Shown here in pieces: positions 17,216-24,995 of a stretch of DNA of 62,907 nucleotides. Below the pieces are notes generated by a model. The model searched no databases, was not told where the DNA came from, and worked only from the letters and a program-made list of their open reading frames with translations. The stretch spans positions 851-63,757 of the forward strand of contig CAMYKU010000010.1 in the NCBI GenBank assembly GCA_947259105.1. Reading direction: 5' to 3'. The DNA is from an uncultured Alphaproteobacteria bacterium. GTDB taxonomy: Bacteria; Pseudomonadota; Alphaproteobacteria; UBA8366; JADFVY01. The translations under genes and the position numbers were made by a program. Position 1 is the first letter of the stretch. Each line of letters starts with the position of its first letter.

Positions 17216-19060
17216 GTGTTCTTCCCGCATCGCCGAAGCCTGTGCATGGCGTTGTTCGCGCTGACGGTTCTGGTTGCCGCCGCACCGCGCGGCGCATCGG
17301 CCGTGGAACCGGTCTTCCCGGTGGCGCGGCCGCCGATACCGACATCGCTGGCTCCCGCCGAATCGGCGCTCGAGGACACGTTCACGATCCTCGGCGACCA
17401 GGATGCGCGTTTGTACCGGGACATCTTCCGGCTGCAGGCCGACGGCAAGTGGAAGGCCGCGGACAAGCGGATCGCCAAACTGTCGGACCGGATCCTGATG
17501 GGCCACGTCCTGTACCAGCGCTACATGCATCCGCGCGCCTACCGTTCGACCTATATCGAGCTCAAGGACTGGATGAAGCTCTATGCCGACCATCCGGACG
17601 CCCAGCGGATCTACCGGCTGGCGGTCAAGCGCCGCCCGTCCAATTACAAGTGGCCCCGCAAGCCGGGCGGACCCTCGGTGAACGTGGCTGGCGCAATCGC
17701 AGAGCCGGACACGACGTCCCGACCCACGGTGAGGCGCCGCACCAGCCGCGACATGCGCTATGCGCAGCGGCGCATCCGCAGCTGGGTGAATAGGGGCGCG
17801 CCGACCAGAGCGTACAAATATCTCAGCCAGAAGAGCGTGGCGCGGCATTTCGATGCGATCGGCTACGACGAGATGCTGGTCAAGATCGCGGCCGGCTTCT
17901 ACCAGGTCGACAAGAACGAGCAGGCGCTGGAACTGGCCGGCAAGGCGGCGGCACGATCCGGCGATCAGCTGACAGATGCCAACTGGTGGGCGGGTCTGTC
18001 CGCTTGGCGGCTGGGCCGGCATACACTGGCGGCGGAATATTTCGAGGTGCTGGCCTGGTCCGGGTCGGACGACTGGCTGGCGTCCGCCGGCGCCTACTGG
18101 GCGGCGCGGGCCTACCTGGTATCGCGCGAGCCCGACAAGGTCGTGCCGATGCTGCAACTCGCGGCCGACCGGCCGCTGACCTTCTACGGCGTACTCGGCC
18201 AGGAAGCGCTGGCGCTGCGGCAGCCGATCGACTGGTCGGTGCCGGTCGCCAGTGTCGATGCCGCCCGTGAGATCACTGGAGTTCCGGCGGCGCGGCGCGG
18301 ACTGGCGCTGCTGCAGATCGGCCAGGACCGCCGCGGCATGGCCGAGCTGAAACGCGTGCTCGGCCGCCTGCCGCAGAGTCATCTCGACACCCTGATGGCC
18401 TATGCCGACCGTATGCAGATCGCCGGGCTGTCGTTCCAGATCGGCAATTCGATGCACAAGCGCGACGGCCACTGGCACGGCGCCGCGCTGTATCCGCTGC
18501 CATCCTGGGAGCCGGACAACGGCTTCCAGCTCGACCGGGCGCTGATCTTCGCGCTGATGCGCCAGGAATCGAACTTCAAGACCAACGCCAAGAGCCACGC
18601 CGGCGCGCGCGGGCTGATGCAGCTGATGCCGGGCACGGCAAGCTTCATTTCGGGCCGGCGCTACCGCGGCTGGCGCAGGGACAAGCTCTACGATCCCGAG
18701 CTGAACGTCACGCTGGGCCAGAAATACATGGTCCACCTCCTGGAATCGTCCAGGATCGACGGCAGCCTGTTCCTCGCGGTCGCGGCCTATAACGGCGGGC
18801 CGGGCAATCTGCGCCGCTGGTTGCGCGGCGTCAATTTCCAGGACGATCCGCTGCTGTTCATCGAAAGCATCCCGAAGCGCGAGACCCGTATCTATGTCGA
18901 GCGGGTGCTGACCAACTACTGGCTCTACCGCGACCGCCTCGGCCAGCCGCGGCCTTCGCTGGAGGATGTTGTCGCGGGCGACTGGCCGGTCTACAGTGCG
19001 CTCGACCCGCTGAACAAGCAGGTCGCGTTCGAGGGTACCGCCAGCGAGGAACTGAGGTGA
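17216..19060 (+). CDS. Soluble lytic murein transglycosylase (SLT family)
   Basis: A 614-residue periplasmic enzyme that cleaves peptidoglycan to 1,6-anhydromuramyl products. A signal peptide spans residues 1-29 (ending GASA-V). A long alpha-helical superhelical region follows, as in Slt70. The C-terminal catalytic domain has ALMRQESNFKTNAKSHAGARGLMQLMPGTA, with the catalytic Glu in RQES, and AYNGGPGNLRRW. The GTG start is supported by GAGGGGA 8 nt upstream. Its stop overlaps the GTG start of moaB (GTGA). Confidence 0.94.
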   Translation: MFFPHRRSLCMALFALTVLVAAAPRGASAVEPVFPVARPPIPTSLAPAESALEDTFTILGDQDARLYRDIFRLQADGKWKAADKRIAKLSDRILMGHVLYQRYMHPRAYRSTYIELKDWMKLYADHPDAQRIYRLAVKRRPSNYKWPRKPGGPSVNVAGAIAEPDTTSRPTVRRRTSRDMRYAQRRIRSWVNRGAPTRAYKYLSQKSVARHFDAIGYDEMLVKIAAGFYQVDKNEQALELAGKAAARSGDQLTDANWWAGLSAWRLGRHTLAAEYFEVLAWSGSDDWLASAGAYWAARAYLVSREPDKVVPMLQLAADRPLTFYGVLGQEALALRQPIDWSVPVASVDAAREITGVPAARRGLALLQIGQDRRGMAELKRVLGRLPQSHLDTLMAYADRMQIAGLSFQIGNSMHKRDGHWHGAALYPLPSWEPDNGFQLDRALIFALMRQESNFKTNAKSHAGARGLMQLMPGTASFISGRRYRGWRRDKLYDPELNVTLGQKYMVHLLESSRIDGSLFLAVAAYNGGPGNLRRWLRGVNFQDDPLLFIESIPKRETRIYVERVLTNYWLYRDRLGQPRPSLEDVVAGDWPVYSALDPLNKQVAFEGTASEELR

Positions 19061-19584
19061 AGATTGAAGGCGATCGCGATTTCCTGCCCGTGAACATCGC
19101 GATCCTGACCGTCTCCGACACCCGTACGGAGGCCGACGACAGATCCGGCAATACCCTGGTCGAGCGGCTGCAGCAGGCCGGCCATACGCTGGCCGCCCGC
19201 GCCGTCGTCCGCGACCAGGCCGACCTCATCGCCGCCCAACTGCAGGCGTGGATCGACGATCCCGCGATCGATGTCGTGGTCTCGACCGGCGGCACCGGGG
19301 TGACCGGCCGCGACGTTACGCCCGAGGCGGTGCTCAGCGTCGCGGAAAAGGAAGTCCCCGGTTTCGGAGAGCTGTTCCGCTGGATCAGCTACCAGAAGAT
19401 CAAGACCTCGACGATCCAGAGCCGCGCCATGGGCGCCGTCGCCAGGGGCACCTATATCTTCGCCCTGCCCGGCTCGCCGGGCGCCTGCAAGGACGCCTGG
19501 GACGAGATCCTCGTCCACCAGCTCGACAGCCGCACCCGGCCCTGCAATTTCGTCGAGCTGATGCCCCGCCTGCAGGAGGTGTGA
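19057..19584 (+). CDS. moaB: Molybdenum cofactor biosynthesis protein MoaB
   Basis: A 175-residue MoaB/Mog-family protein that adenylylates molybdopterin or has a related role in Moco synthesis. Key motifs are AILTVSDTRTEADDRSGNTL, VVSTGGTGVTGRDVTPEA, TIQSRAMGAVARGTYIFALPGSPGACKDAWDEIL. The length is normal. The GTG start overlaps the lytic transglycosylase stop by 4 nt, so the two are translationally coupled, though functionally unrelated. No other Moco genes are in the window. Confidence 0.95.
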   Translation: MKIEGDRDFLPVNIAILTVSDTRTEADDRSGNTLVERLQQAGHTLAARAVVRDQADLIAAQLQAWIDDPAIDVVVSTGGTGVTGRDVTPEAVLSVAEKEVPGFGELFRWISYQKIKTSTIQSRAMGAVARGTYIFALPGSPGACKDAWDEILVHQLDSRTRPCNFVELMPRLQEV

Positions 19585-19619
19585 GGGGCGGCGGCCTGTG
19601 CCGTAAGGCTATTTCGATA

Positions 19620-19736
19620 CCGAGCGACCTCATACTTCGAGACGCGGCTGCGCCGCTCCTCAGCATGAGGACACGAATGTTAGAGCCTCATGCTGAGGAG
19701 GGCCGAAGGCCCGTCTCGAAGTATGAGGTTGCTCGG
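19620..19736. repeat. Clover-leaf palindromic repeat, copy 1
   Basis: A 117-bp inverted repeat between the convergent moaB and glycosyltransferase genes. Outer arms of 24 nt pair with one G/T exception (left 19620-19643, right 19713-19736). Inner arms TCCTCAGCATGAGG and CCTCATGCTGAGGA pair across a 15-nt loop. At each junction sits a mini-hairpin: GCGGC-tgc-GCCGC (19644-19656) and GGGCC-gaa-GGCCC. The whole can fold as a four-armed clover leaf. Related copies lie at 21122-21246 and 23157-23424. Here it could also act as a bidirectional terminator. Confidence 0.92.
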
Positions 19737-19764
19737 TGCTGGCTAAACTGGACCGAATTCCGCC

Positions 19765-20346
19765 CTAACGCCGTCCGTCCCGCCACCGCTTCCACGCCGC
19801 TTCGTCGTCGACGTCGGACAGCGTATCGACCAGCGCGTGGGTGCGGCCGGGCGGGATGTTGGCGACGGTGTCGGACAGTGCGTGCGCCGTCGACCAGCGG
19901 ATATTGTCGAACAGATGGACGAGCAGCGTCCGGTCGCGCACGCCGACAAGCCAGTAGCCGCCGTCGCGCGCCGGGCCGAACACGACGTCGCGGGCGGCCA
20001 GCGCGCGGAAGGCGCGGGCGATATGGGCGGGCCGGATGCCGGGGATGTCGCTGCCGACCAGCACGACCGGGCCGGGCGGCATGGCAGCGATGGCGCGCGC
20101 CATCCGCGCCCCGAGACCGCCACGCGCCTGGGCGAGGCGCGGCACGCCCCGGGGCCAGCGGTAGCCGCCGGGAGTGACGCAGAGCACGGTGCGCCAGCGC
20201 GGATCGCACGCCAGCCGCCGCACCGCCGCCTCCAGCGTCAGGCGATGAAACCGCAGCGCCGCCATGCGGCCGATCCCTGCGGCCAGCCGGCGTTTCACCG
20301 CCCCCAGCCGGGGCGTCCGGGTGAAGACGATTACACTGCCGGTCAC
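19765..20346 (-). CDS. TIGR04282-type glycosyltransferase (DUF2064)
   Basis: A 193-residue protein of the GT-A-like DUF2064/TIGR04282 family: VIVFTRTPRLGAVKRRLAAGIG at the N-terminus (nucleotide-binding like), LVGSDIPGIRPAHIARAFRAL with the metal-binding-type SD, and VVFGPARDGGYWLVG. The GTG start overlaps the stop of the upstream GT2 gene (GTGA). The two proteins form the TIGR04282/TIGR04283 pair that often occurs together. Some members are linked to arsenosugar synthesis, but no other arsenosugar genes are seen here, so the product is open. Confidence 0.86.
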   Translation of the reverse strand: MTGSVIVFTRTPRLGAVKRRLAAGIGRMAALRFHRLTLEAAVRRLACDPRWRTVLCVTPGGYRWPRGVPRLAQARGGLGARMARAIAAMPPGPVVLVGSDIPGIRPAHIARAFRALAARDVVFGPARDGGYWLVGVRDRTLLVHLFDNIRWSTAHALSDTVANIPPGRTHALVDTLSDVDDEAAWKRWRDGRR

Positions 20347-21032
20347 CGGTAATAGATCCGAATGATGGCGCGCGGCGGCACGCCGAGGAACCACAGCAGC
20401 AGGCAGAACTGGTTGCGCAGCGGCCGCAGCCAGAAGCCGTCGCGGCGGTAGCGTTCGGCCGAGGTGACGGCGACCGCATCGAGCATGACCAGCCGCCGCC
20501 GGCCGATGCGGCGCGCGAGATCGACATCCTCCATCAGCGGCACCGGCGCGTAGCCGCCCAGCTCGTTATAGAACTCGCGGGATATCAGCAGGCCCTGATC
20601 GCCGTAGGGAAGGCCGAGGATACGGCAGCGCAGGTTGGCCAGCCATGCGATGCGCCGCGCGGCAAAGCGCGCATCGTCCAGCGCGAACCGGAAATAGCCG
20701 GCCCGGCGCGCGTTCGCGGGGTCGCCGATGAAGCCGCGCACGGCGGCATCCCAGCCCGGCTGCAGCACCGTGTCCGCATGCAGGAACAGCAGCCAGTCGC
20801 CGCGCGCCGCCGCGGCGCCGGCGGCGAACTGCACGCCGCGGCCCTTCTCTGCCCCCACCAGCACCGCGCCGGCCGCTTCGGCGATTTCCGCGGTTTCGTC
20901 CGCCGACCCGCCATCGGCCAGGATCACCTCGCGGATCAGGTCCAGCACTCCGAATTCGGCCAGCGGCGGCAGGCTGCGCCGCAGCCCTTCGGCGGCGTTC
21001 AGGGTGGGGATGACAATTGTGACCTTCGCCAT
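20343..21032 (-). CDS. TIGR04283-type family 2 glycosyltransferase
   Basis: A 229-residue GT2 protein: the N-terminal VTIVIPTLNAAEGLRRSLPPL, then EVILADGGSADETAEIA, then LLFLHADTVLQPGWD with the DxD-like HAD motif. PLMEDVDLARRI is the acceptor-side motif, and the C-terminus is a short hydrophobic segment (FCLLLWFLGVPPRAII). It transfers a sugar from a nucleotide donor; donor and acceptor are unknown. ATG 21032 is chosen because the family starts at AKVTIVIPTLN. It is first in a two-gene operon with the DUF2064 gene. Confidence 0.9.
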   Translation of the reverse strand: MAKVTIVIPTLNAAEGLRRSLPPLAEFGVLDLIREVILADGGSADETAEIAEAAGAVLVGAEKGRGVQFAAGAAAARGDWLLFLHADTVLQPGWDAAVRGFIGDPANARRAGYFRFALDDARFAARRIAWLANLRCRILGLPYGDQGLLISREFYNELGGYAPVPLMEDVDLARRIGRRRLVMLDAVAVTSAERYRRDGFWLRPLRNQFCLLLWFLGVPPRAIIRIYYR

Positions 21033-21479
21033 GACGCCGATGCAATAGCATGGGCCGGGCCTTGCTGCACATCGCTTCACACATGGTCCCCGGCGCAATT
21101 CAAGTTTGTTTGGCGCCAACGCCGAGCGACCTCATACTTCGAGACGCGGCTCCGCCGCTCCTCAGCATGAGGCATGGAGTATTGAGGTGTTGGAGCCTCA
21201 TGCTGAGGAGGGCCGAAGGCCCGTCTCGAAGTAGGAGGTTGCGCCGCCACTGAAAGCGCGAATCCAAACAAACTTGAAATGCTGTAGCCGCGCCATTGAT
21301 CGCGGTGCGGTGCATTTCGCGTCTGCCGGGAATCAACTCCAGCCGAGGTTGCGCAGTGATTGCACGTCCGACCCCGACATATACAAAACTAGATACAATT
21401 TTAGCTTTCCCGGGGTTGCCGCGGTGCCGTTCGGCGCTCTATCAATGCGCTCGGGAAGGGCTACTGGCGGCAAGAACCG
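21033..21479. other. Divergent intergenic region with nested palindromes
   Basis: A gene-free 447 bp between the GT2 gene (minus) and the phosphotransferase gene (plus). It contains repeat copy 2 inside a perfect 15-bp outer inverted repeat (21099-21113 and 21264-21278, TTCAAGTTTGTTTGG). The stretch from 21370 to 21410 is AT-rich and has a TACAAT hexamer at 21394, a possible -10 for the phosphotransferase, with no clear -35. Confidence 0.6.
21122..21246. repeat. Clover-leaf palindromic repeat, copy 2
   Basis: The same design as copy 1. The left arm 21122-21145 pairs with a right arm from 21223 that has one changed base (GTAGGAGG instead of GTATGAGG). The mini-hairpins are GCGGC-tcc-GCCGC and GGGCC-gaa-GGCCC. 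The central loop is longer and different in sequence (about 23 nt). It lies inside a further 15-bp inverted repeat that copies 1 and 3 lack. Confidence 0.92.
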
Positions 21480-22568
21480 ATGACCCCTGACGACCTGGAC
21501 ACGCTGCACGCCGCGCTGATCACGCGGCCGGGCTTCGAAGGCGTGGCGCGCGACGCGCTGGAGCCGATGCCCGAGAAGGGGCTCGCCCACGACCATATCG
21601 TCATAAGGGGGACCGGCGCGCTGTTGCGGGTGCCGCGGCAGAGCCAGTTCGGCCTGCCGGCGCGCGAGAACCTCGAATACCAGCTGGCCGGCTTCGCCCG
21701 CAGCGCCGCGGGCGGCCATGCGCCGCGCCTGCACGGGGCGATCGAACCGGCACCCCGGATCCCGATGGGGGCGGTGATCGTCGACTGCATCGAGGGCCGC
21801 CCGGCGCGGCTGCCGCATGACCTGCCGGCGATCGCCGATTGCCTTGCCGCGATGCACCGGCTGCCGCTGCCCGGCCCCAGCCACCGCGACCCGCTCGCCT
21901 GGCATGCCGACCCGGTGGCCGGAACGCTGGCCTTCATCGAGAGCCAGGCGCCGTATCTTGGCGAGGCGACCGACGATGCGGGGGCGCGCCGCATGATCGA
22001 GGAGGAGATCGACTGGGCGCGCGCCTTCGCTGCGGAATCAGCCGAATCGGCGCAGCCGGTGACCCTGGTTGCGACCGACACCCATCCTGGCAACTACGTG
22101 CTCGACGCCGACGGCCGCGCCTTCATCGTCGATCTGGAAAAGGCGCTGTACGGGGCGCCGGCCGTCGACCTCGCGCATGCGACGCTCTACACCTCGACCA
22201 CCTGGGACGTGGAGGCGGGCGTCGAGGTCGCGCCCGCCGACGTCGCCGACTTCTACCGCTACTATCTGGGCTCGATTCCGGCTTCCCTGGCAAGCGAACT
22301 GGAGCCCTGGCTGATGCCGCTGCGCCGGCTGACCTGGCTGCGCTCGACCACCTGGTCGGCGAAATGGCGGGTCGAGTCGCAAAAGGGCAGGACCGCCGGC
22401 AAGCACGAAGCCGCGGCCACCGAGGACTGGTCGGCCGAGAACCGCGACGCCGCCCTGATCGCCCATGTCGAGGTGCGCACGCGCGATTACCTGAGCGCGG
22501 GGACGGTGGACCGCATCCGCGCGGAGTGGCGTGAACCGGGGGGATTGGCGGCGATGATTCCGGGGTGA
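21480..22568 (+). CDS. Phosphotransferase family protein (APH/choline kinase fold)
   Basis: A 362-residue protein with a kinase-like fold. The N-lobe has DHIVIRGTGALLRVPR. The catalytic loop is VATDTHPGNYVLDADGRAFIVDLEKALYG, in which the second Asp of VDLE is the metal ligand. The usual His of the HxD Brenner motif is replaced (A-T-D here). After the core come WLMPLRRLTWLRSTTWSAKW and an EDWSAENRD C-terminal region. It would phosphorylate a small molecule; the substrate is unknown. The start has GGCAAGAACCG upstream, a weak ribosome site. Confidence 0.78.
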   Translation: MTPDDLDTLHAALITRPGFEGVARDALEPMPEKGLAHDHIVIRGTGALLRVPRQSQFGLPARENLEYQLAGFARSAAGGHAPRLHGAIEPAPRIPMGAVIVDCIEGRPARLPHDLPAIADCLAAMHRLPLPGPSHRDPLAWHADPVAGTLAFIESQAPYLGEATDDAGARRMIEEEIDWARAFAAESAESAQPVTLVATDTHPGNYVLDADGRAFIVDLEKALYGAPAVDLAHATLYTSTTWDVEAGVEVAPADVADFYRYYLGSIPASLASELEPWLMPLRRLTWLRSTTWSAKWRVESQKGRTAGKHEAAATEDWSAENRDAALIAHVEVRTRDYLSAGTVDRIRAEWREPGGLAAMIPG

Positions 22569-22629
22569 GGGGGACAAAGAAAAACACGGGCATGACCGAA
22601 GCACAATTATTGGCCTCAGGTTCCGGCCG

Positions 22630-22953
22630 ATGACCGCGCCGCGATCCAGCGCGTTCGATCTGACGATCGGGCCGGCATTGTGCAGGCATTTGGCCGCGGC
22701 GCGCAGGGACCCGGCAACGTCGGGCATGATTCCGGGTTTATTGTTTGGTCGGGTCAACGACGAAAAGTCCGGGCGTCTGATGTATGGATTTTACGAGTCG
22801 GCGAAGGCGGAGGAAGAAAGGTTTTTCGAACTTTTCGAAGCTGAGGGTATCCAGTTCTATATTCCACAGCCCCAAGTCCGCGACATGCTGGCCGGAAAGC
22901 ATCTCGACCTGAATGACAAGGGACGGTTGGCGGCGCAGCCGCGAACGGCATGA
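22630..22953 (+). CDS. Small hypothetical protein
   Basis: A possible 107-residue protein, not recognised. The middle (residues 33-100: GLLFGRVNDEKSGRLMYGFYESAKAEEERFFELFEAEGIQFYIPQ) has the composition of a real protein with an acidic helix. The C-terminus ends abruptly after LNDKGRLAAQPRTA, close to the repeat region, so it could be a truncated remnant. No clear ribosome site is seen, and the true start may be the Met at residue 33. Confidence 0.4.
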   Translation: MTAPRSSAFDLTIGPALCRHLAAARRDPATSGMIPGLLFGRVNDEKSGRLMYGFYESAKAEEERFFELFEAEGIQFYIPQPQVRDMLAGKHLDLNDKGRLAAQPRTA

Positions 22954-23200
22954 ATGCGCCCTCCTGAAACCCGCAGAAAACGCCGGTGCATGGGGTTGTT
23001 CCTCGCAGATGCATCCGCCGCGCCGTTTGCCGGGGCGGTTTCGCTCGAAGATAGATCCTGCAATCCGTATCATGGCCCGAGTGGCAATCGCAGAGGGCGG
23101 ACATGCCGGACAGAAAGGGGAATTCAGAAATGATACGGGCCGGCACCCGCATTCGAGCGACCTCATACTTCGAGACGGCGCTATGCGCCTCCTCAGCATG

Positions 23201-23352
23201 GAGACCTTTGCACGGAACACCAAATCGTCATTGCGAGGCAGCCGAAGGCCGGCGCGGCAAGCCAGAATGCCGTGAAAGCGAGCCCTCTTCTGGATCGCCA
23301 CGGCTGCTTCGCAGCCTCGCGATGACATAATGTTGTTCCGCGCAAAGGTCTC
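23201..23352. mobile_element. MITE-like insertion inside repeat copy 3
   Basis: A 152-bp segment with 19-bp terminal inverted repeats differing at one base (GAGACCTTTGCACGGAACA at the left, TGTTCCGCGCAAAGGTCTC at the right). It is flanked by a 7-bp direct repeat CAGCATG (23194-23200 and 23353-23359). Removing the segment and one CAGCATG restores the inner arm seen in copies 1 and 2. It has no coding capacity and carries another palindrome inside. Confidence 0.75.
23227..23326. repeat. Inner palindrome with GTCATTGCGAGG / CCTCGCGATGAC ends
   Basis: A 100-bp inverted repeat whose ends (23227-23239 and 23314-23326) pair over 13 nt with one mismatch. Sequences beginning GTCATTGCGAGG and ending CGATGAC are a familiar dispersed repeat type in many proteobacteria. 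It is either a part of the MITE-like element or a third nested insertion. Confidence 0.7.
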
Positions 23353-23473
23353 CAGCATGAGGGCACAGATATTGAAGCCTCATGCTGAGGAGGGCCACAG
23401 GCCCGTCTCGAAGTATGAGGTCGCACCGCCGGCAAGGCTTGAATGTTCCGTATTTGTTCTCTACACTGACCCG

Positions 23474-24553
23474 ATGACCGATCCGCTGACCGACAGGCCG
23501 CGCAAGGGGCGCGGGGCGGTGGGCAACCCGACGGGGCGCTTCGAGGCGGCGCTGCGGGTCGCCGAGGATGACGGCTGGGGGTCCGGCGACGAAGCGCCGC
23601 CGCCGCTGCGCACGACGCTGGGGGTGGACAGCGCCAAGCGGATCATCACCCGCAACCAGTCGCCGGACGTACCGTTCGACCGCTCGATCAACCCCTACAA
23701 GGGCTGCGAGCATGGCTGCGTCTACTGCTTTGCGCGGCCGACCCATGCGTATCTCGGCCATTCGCCGGGGCTCGATTTCGAGAGCAAGCTGTACTGGAAA
23801 CCGGACGCGCCGGCGCTGCTGGAGGCCGAGCTGCGCGATCCAAACTACCGCGCCGCCACCCTGGCGCTGGGCGCCAACACCGACCCCTACCAGCCGGTCG
23901 AGCGCGAGCGCAAGCTGACCCGGCAGATCCTCGAGGTGCTGGCGGCGTACCGGCATCCGGTCGGCATCGTCACCAAGTCGAACCTGGTGCTGCGCGACCT
24001 CGACATCCTCACCGCCATGGCCAAGCTGGGGACCGTCCGGGTCGCGGTTTCGGTGACGACGCTGGACCGGGCGCTGGCCCGCCGCATGGAGCCGCGGGCG
24101 CCGACGCCTGCGCGGCGGCTGGAGGCGATAAGCGGGCTCGCCGCTTCCGGCGTGCCGGTGACGGTGCTGGCGGCGCCGATCGTGCCGGCCCTCAACGACC
24201 ACGAGATCGAGGCGATCCTCGCCGCCGCCGCCGGGGCCGGCGCCGGCGCAGCGGGCTACGTGCTGCTGCGCCTGCCGCTGGAGATCAAGGAGCTGTTCGC
24301 CGACTGGCTCGAAGCCCATTACCCGGACCGCGCCAGGCGGGTCATGAGCCTCGTCCGCCAGACCCGCGGCGGCAAGCTCTACCAGACCGAGTGGGGCAAG
24401 CGGCAGACCGGCGACGGCGCCTATGCCGGGCAGATCGCCGCCCGCTTCGAGATCGCCTGCCGCCGCTTGCGATTGCGCGAAGGCCACCCGCCCATCGACG
24501 AGAGCCGCTTCCGCCGCCCGCCGCGACCGGGCGACCAGATGGAACTGCTTTAG
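23474..24553 (+). CDS. PA0069-family radical SAM protein
   Basis: A 359-residue protein with the radical SAM cluster motif CxxxCxxC in NPYKGCEHGCVYCFARPTH. The preceding RNQSPDVPFDRSINPYKG and following YLGHSPGLDFESKLYWKP, with LALGANTDPYQPVER, match the PA0069/SplB-like family. It should use SAM and a [4Fe-4S] cluster for a radical reaction. The substrate is unknown; the family is distantly related to spore photoproduct lyase. ATG 23474 is chosen because the upstream frame runs through the palindromic repeat. Confidence 0.9.
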   Translation: MTDPLTDRPRKGRGAVGNPTGRFEAALRVAEDDGWGSGDEAPPPLRTTLGVDSAKRIITRNQSPDVPFDRSINPYKGCEHGCVYCFARPTHAYLGHSPGLDFESKLYWKPDAPALLEAELRDPNYRAATLALGANTDPYQPVERERKLTRQILEVLAAYRHPVGIVTKSNLVLRDLDILTAMAKLGTVRVAVSVTTLDRALARRMEPRAPTPARRLEAISGLAASGVPVTVLAAPIVPALNDHEIEAILAAAAGAGAGAAGYVLLRLPLEIKELFADWLEAHYPDRARRVMSLVRQTRGGKLYQTEWGKRQTGDGAYAGQIAARFEIACRRLRLREGHPPIDESRFRRPPRPGDQMELL

Positions 24554-24602
24554 GAGATCGAGCCGGTCAGCAGCAGCGGCGCCGGAACCGGCCACTGGCC
24601 TA

Positions 24603-24631
24603 TTGACGCGGCACCGACGTATCATTATATT
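24603..24631 (+). promoter_or_regulatory. Promoter of the arsR-like operon
   Basis: TTGACG (24603-24608), a 17-nt spacer and TATATT (24626-24631) form a strong sigma-70-like promoter. The expected start site, 24638-24639, is the A of the ATG at 24639, so the mRNA should be leaderless. No Shine-Dalgarno sequence is present. Confidence 0.7.
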
Positions 24632-24651
24632 CAACACTATGGTTGAATATA
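24626..24651. promoter_or_regulatory. ArsR-type operator palindrome
   Basis: A perfect 10-bp inverted repeat, TATATTCAAC and GTTGAATATA, separated by 6 nt that include the start codon. It covers the -10 box, the predicted start site and the first codons. ArsR/SmtB repressors bind such AT-rich ATTCAA palindromes, so this is the likely autoregulatory operator. Confidence 0.75.
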
Positions 24652-24995
24652 GAGACACCGAACTGGACCGCACCCTGGCCGCGCTGGCGGATCCGACCCG
24701 GCGGGCGATCCTGGCCCGGCTGACCGAGGGCGATGCACGGGTGACCGAGGTCGCGGCGCCCTTCGAGATGTCGCTGAACGCGGTGTCCAAGCATCTGAAG
24801 GTGCTGGAGGGCGCCGGGCTGGTCCGGCGCGACGTGCGCGGGCGCGACCACTGGCTCAGCTTCGACGGCGCGCCGCTGACGGCGGCCAGCGACTGGATCG
24901 ATCATTACCGCAGGTTCTGGGAGGGCCGGCTGGACGCGCTGGCGCGGTTCCTGCGCGACAACAAGGCAAACAAAGAGAGGAGAAAAGACAAATGA
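24639..24995 (+). CDS. ArsR-family transcriptional repressor
   Basis: A 118-residue winged-helix protein: LDRTLAALADPTRRAILARLTEGDARVTEVAAPFEMSLNAVSKHLKVLEGAGLVRRDVRGRDHWLSFDGAPL. No metal-binding Cys cluster (CVC) is seen, so it is of the type that pairs with AHSA1/SRPBCC proteins rather than a metal sensor. The start codon sits within the operator palindrome and at the predicted transcription start. Its stop overlaps the next gene's ATG by 4 nt. It probably represses the arsR-AHSA1-DUF899 operon; the inducer is unknown. Confidence 0.92.
   Translation: MVEYRDTELDRTLAALADPTRRAILARLTEGDARVTEVAAPFEMSLNAVSKHLKVLEGAGLVRRDVRGRDHWLSFDGAPLTAASDWIDHYRRFWEGRLDALARFLRDNKANKERRKDK

Larger units (their letters stand above)
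23157..23424. repeat. Clover-leaf palindromic repeat, copy 3, interrupted
   Basis: The outer arms are a perfect 20-nt pair (23157-23176 and 23405-23424). The left mini-hairpin is GGCGC-tat-GCGCC (23177-23189) and the right one is GGGCC-aca-GGCCC (23392-23404). Against copies 1 and 2 the left stem has changed on both sides so that pairing is kept. The inner arm TCCTCAGCATGAGG is split by a 152-bp insertion, with CAGCATG present on both sides. Confidence 0.9.
22954..23473. other. Gene-free repeat region
   Basis: A 520-bp stretch without a credible gene between the small hypothetical gene and the radical SAM gene. About half of it is repeat copy 3 with its nested insertion (23157-23424). The rest, 22954-23156, shows no recognised feature. 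Confidence 0.6.

Noticed and set aside
19585..23473. CRISPR array or IS element as source of the repeats
   Set aside because: The repeats are few, palindromic, unevenly spaced and have no spacers of constant length; no transposase gene lies among them.
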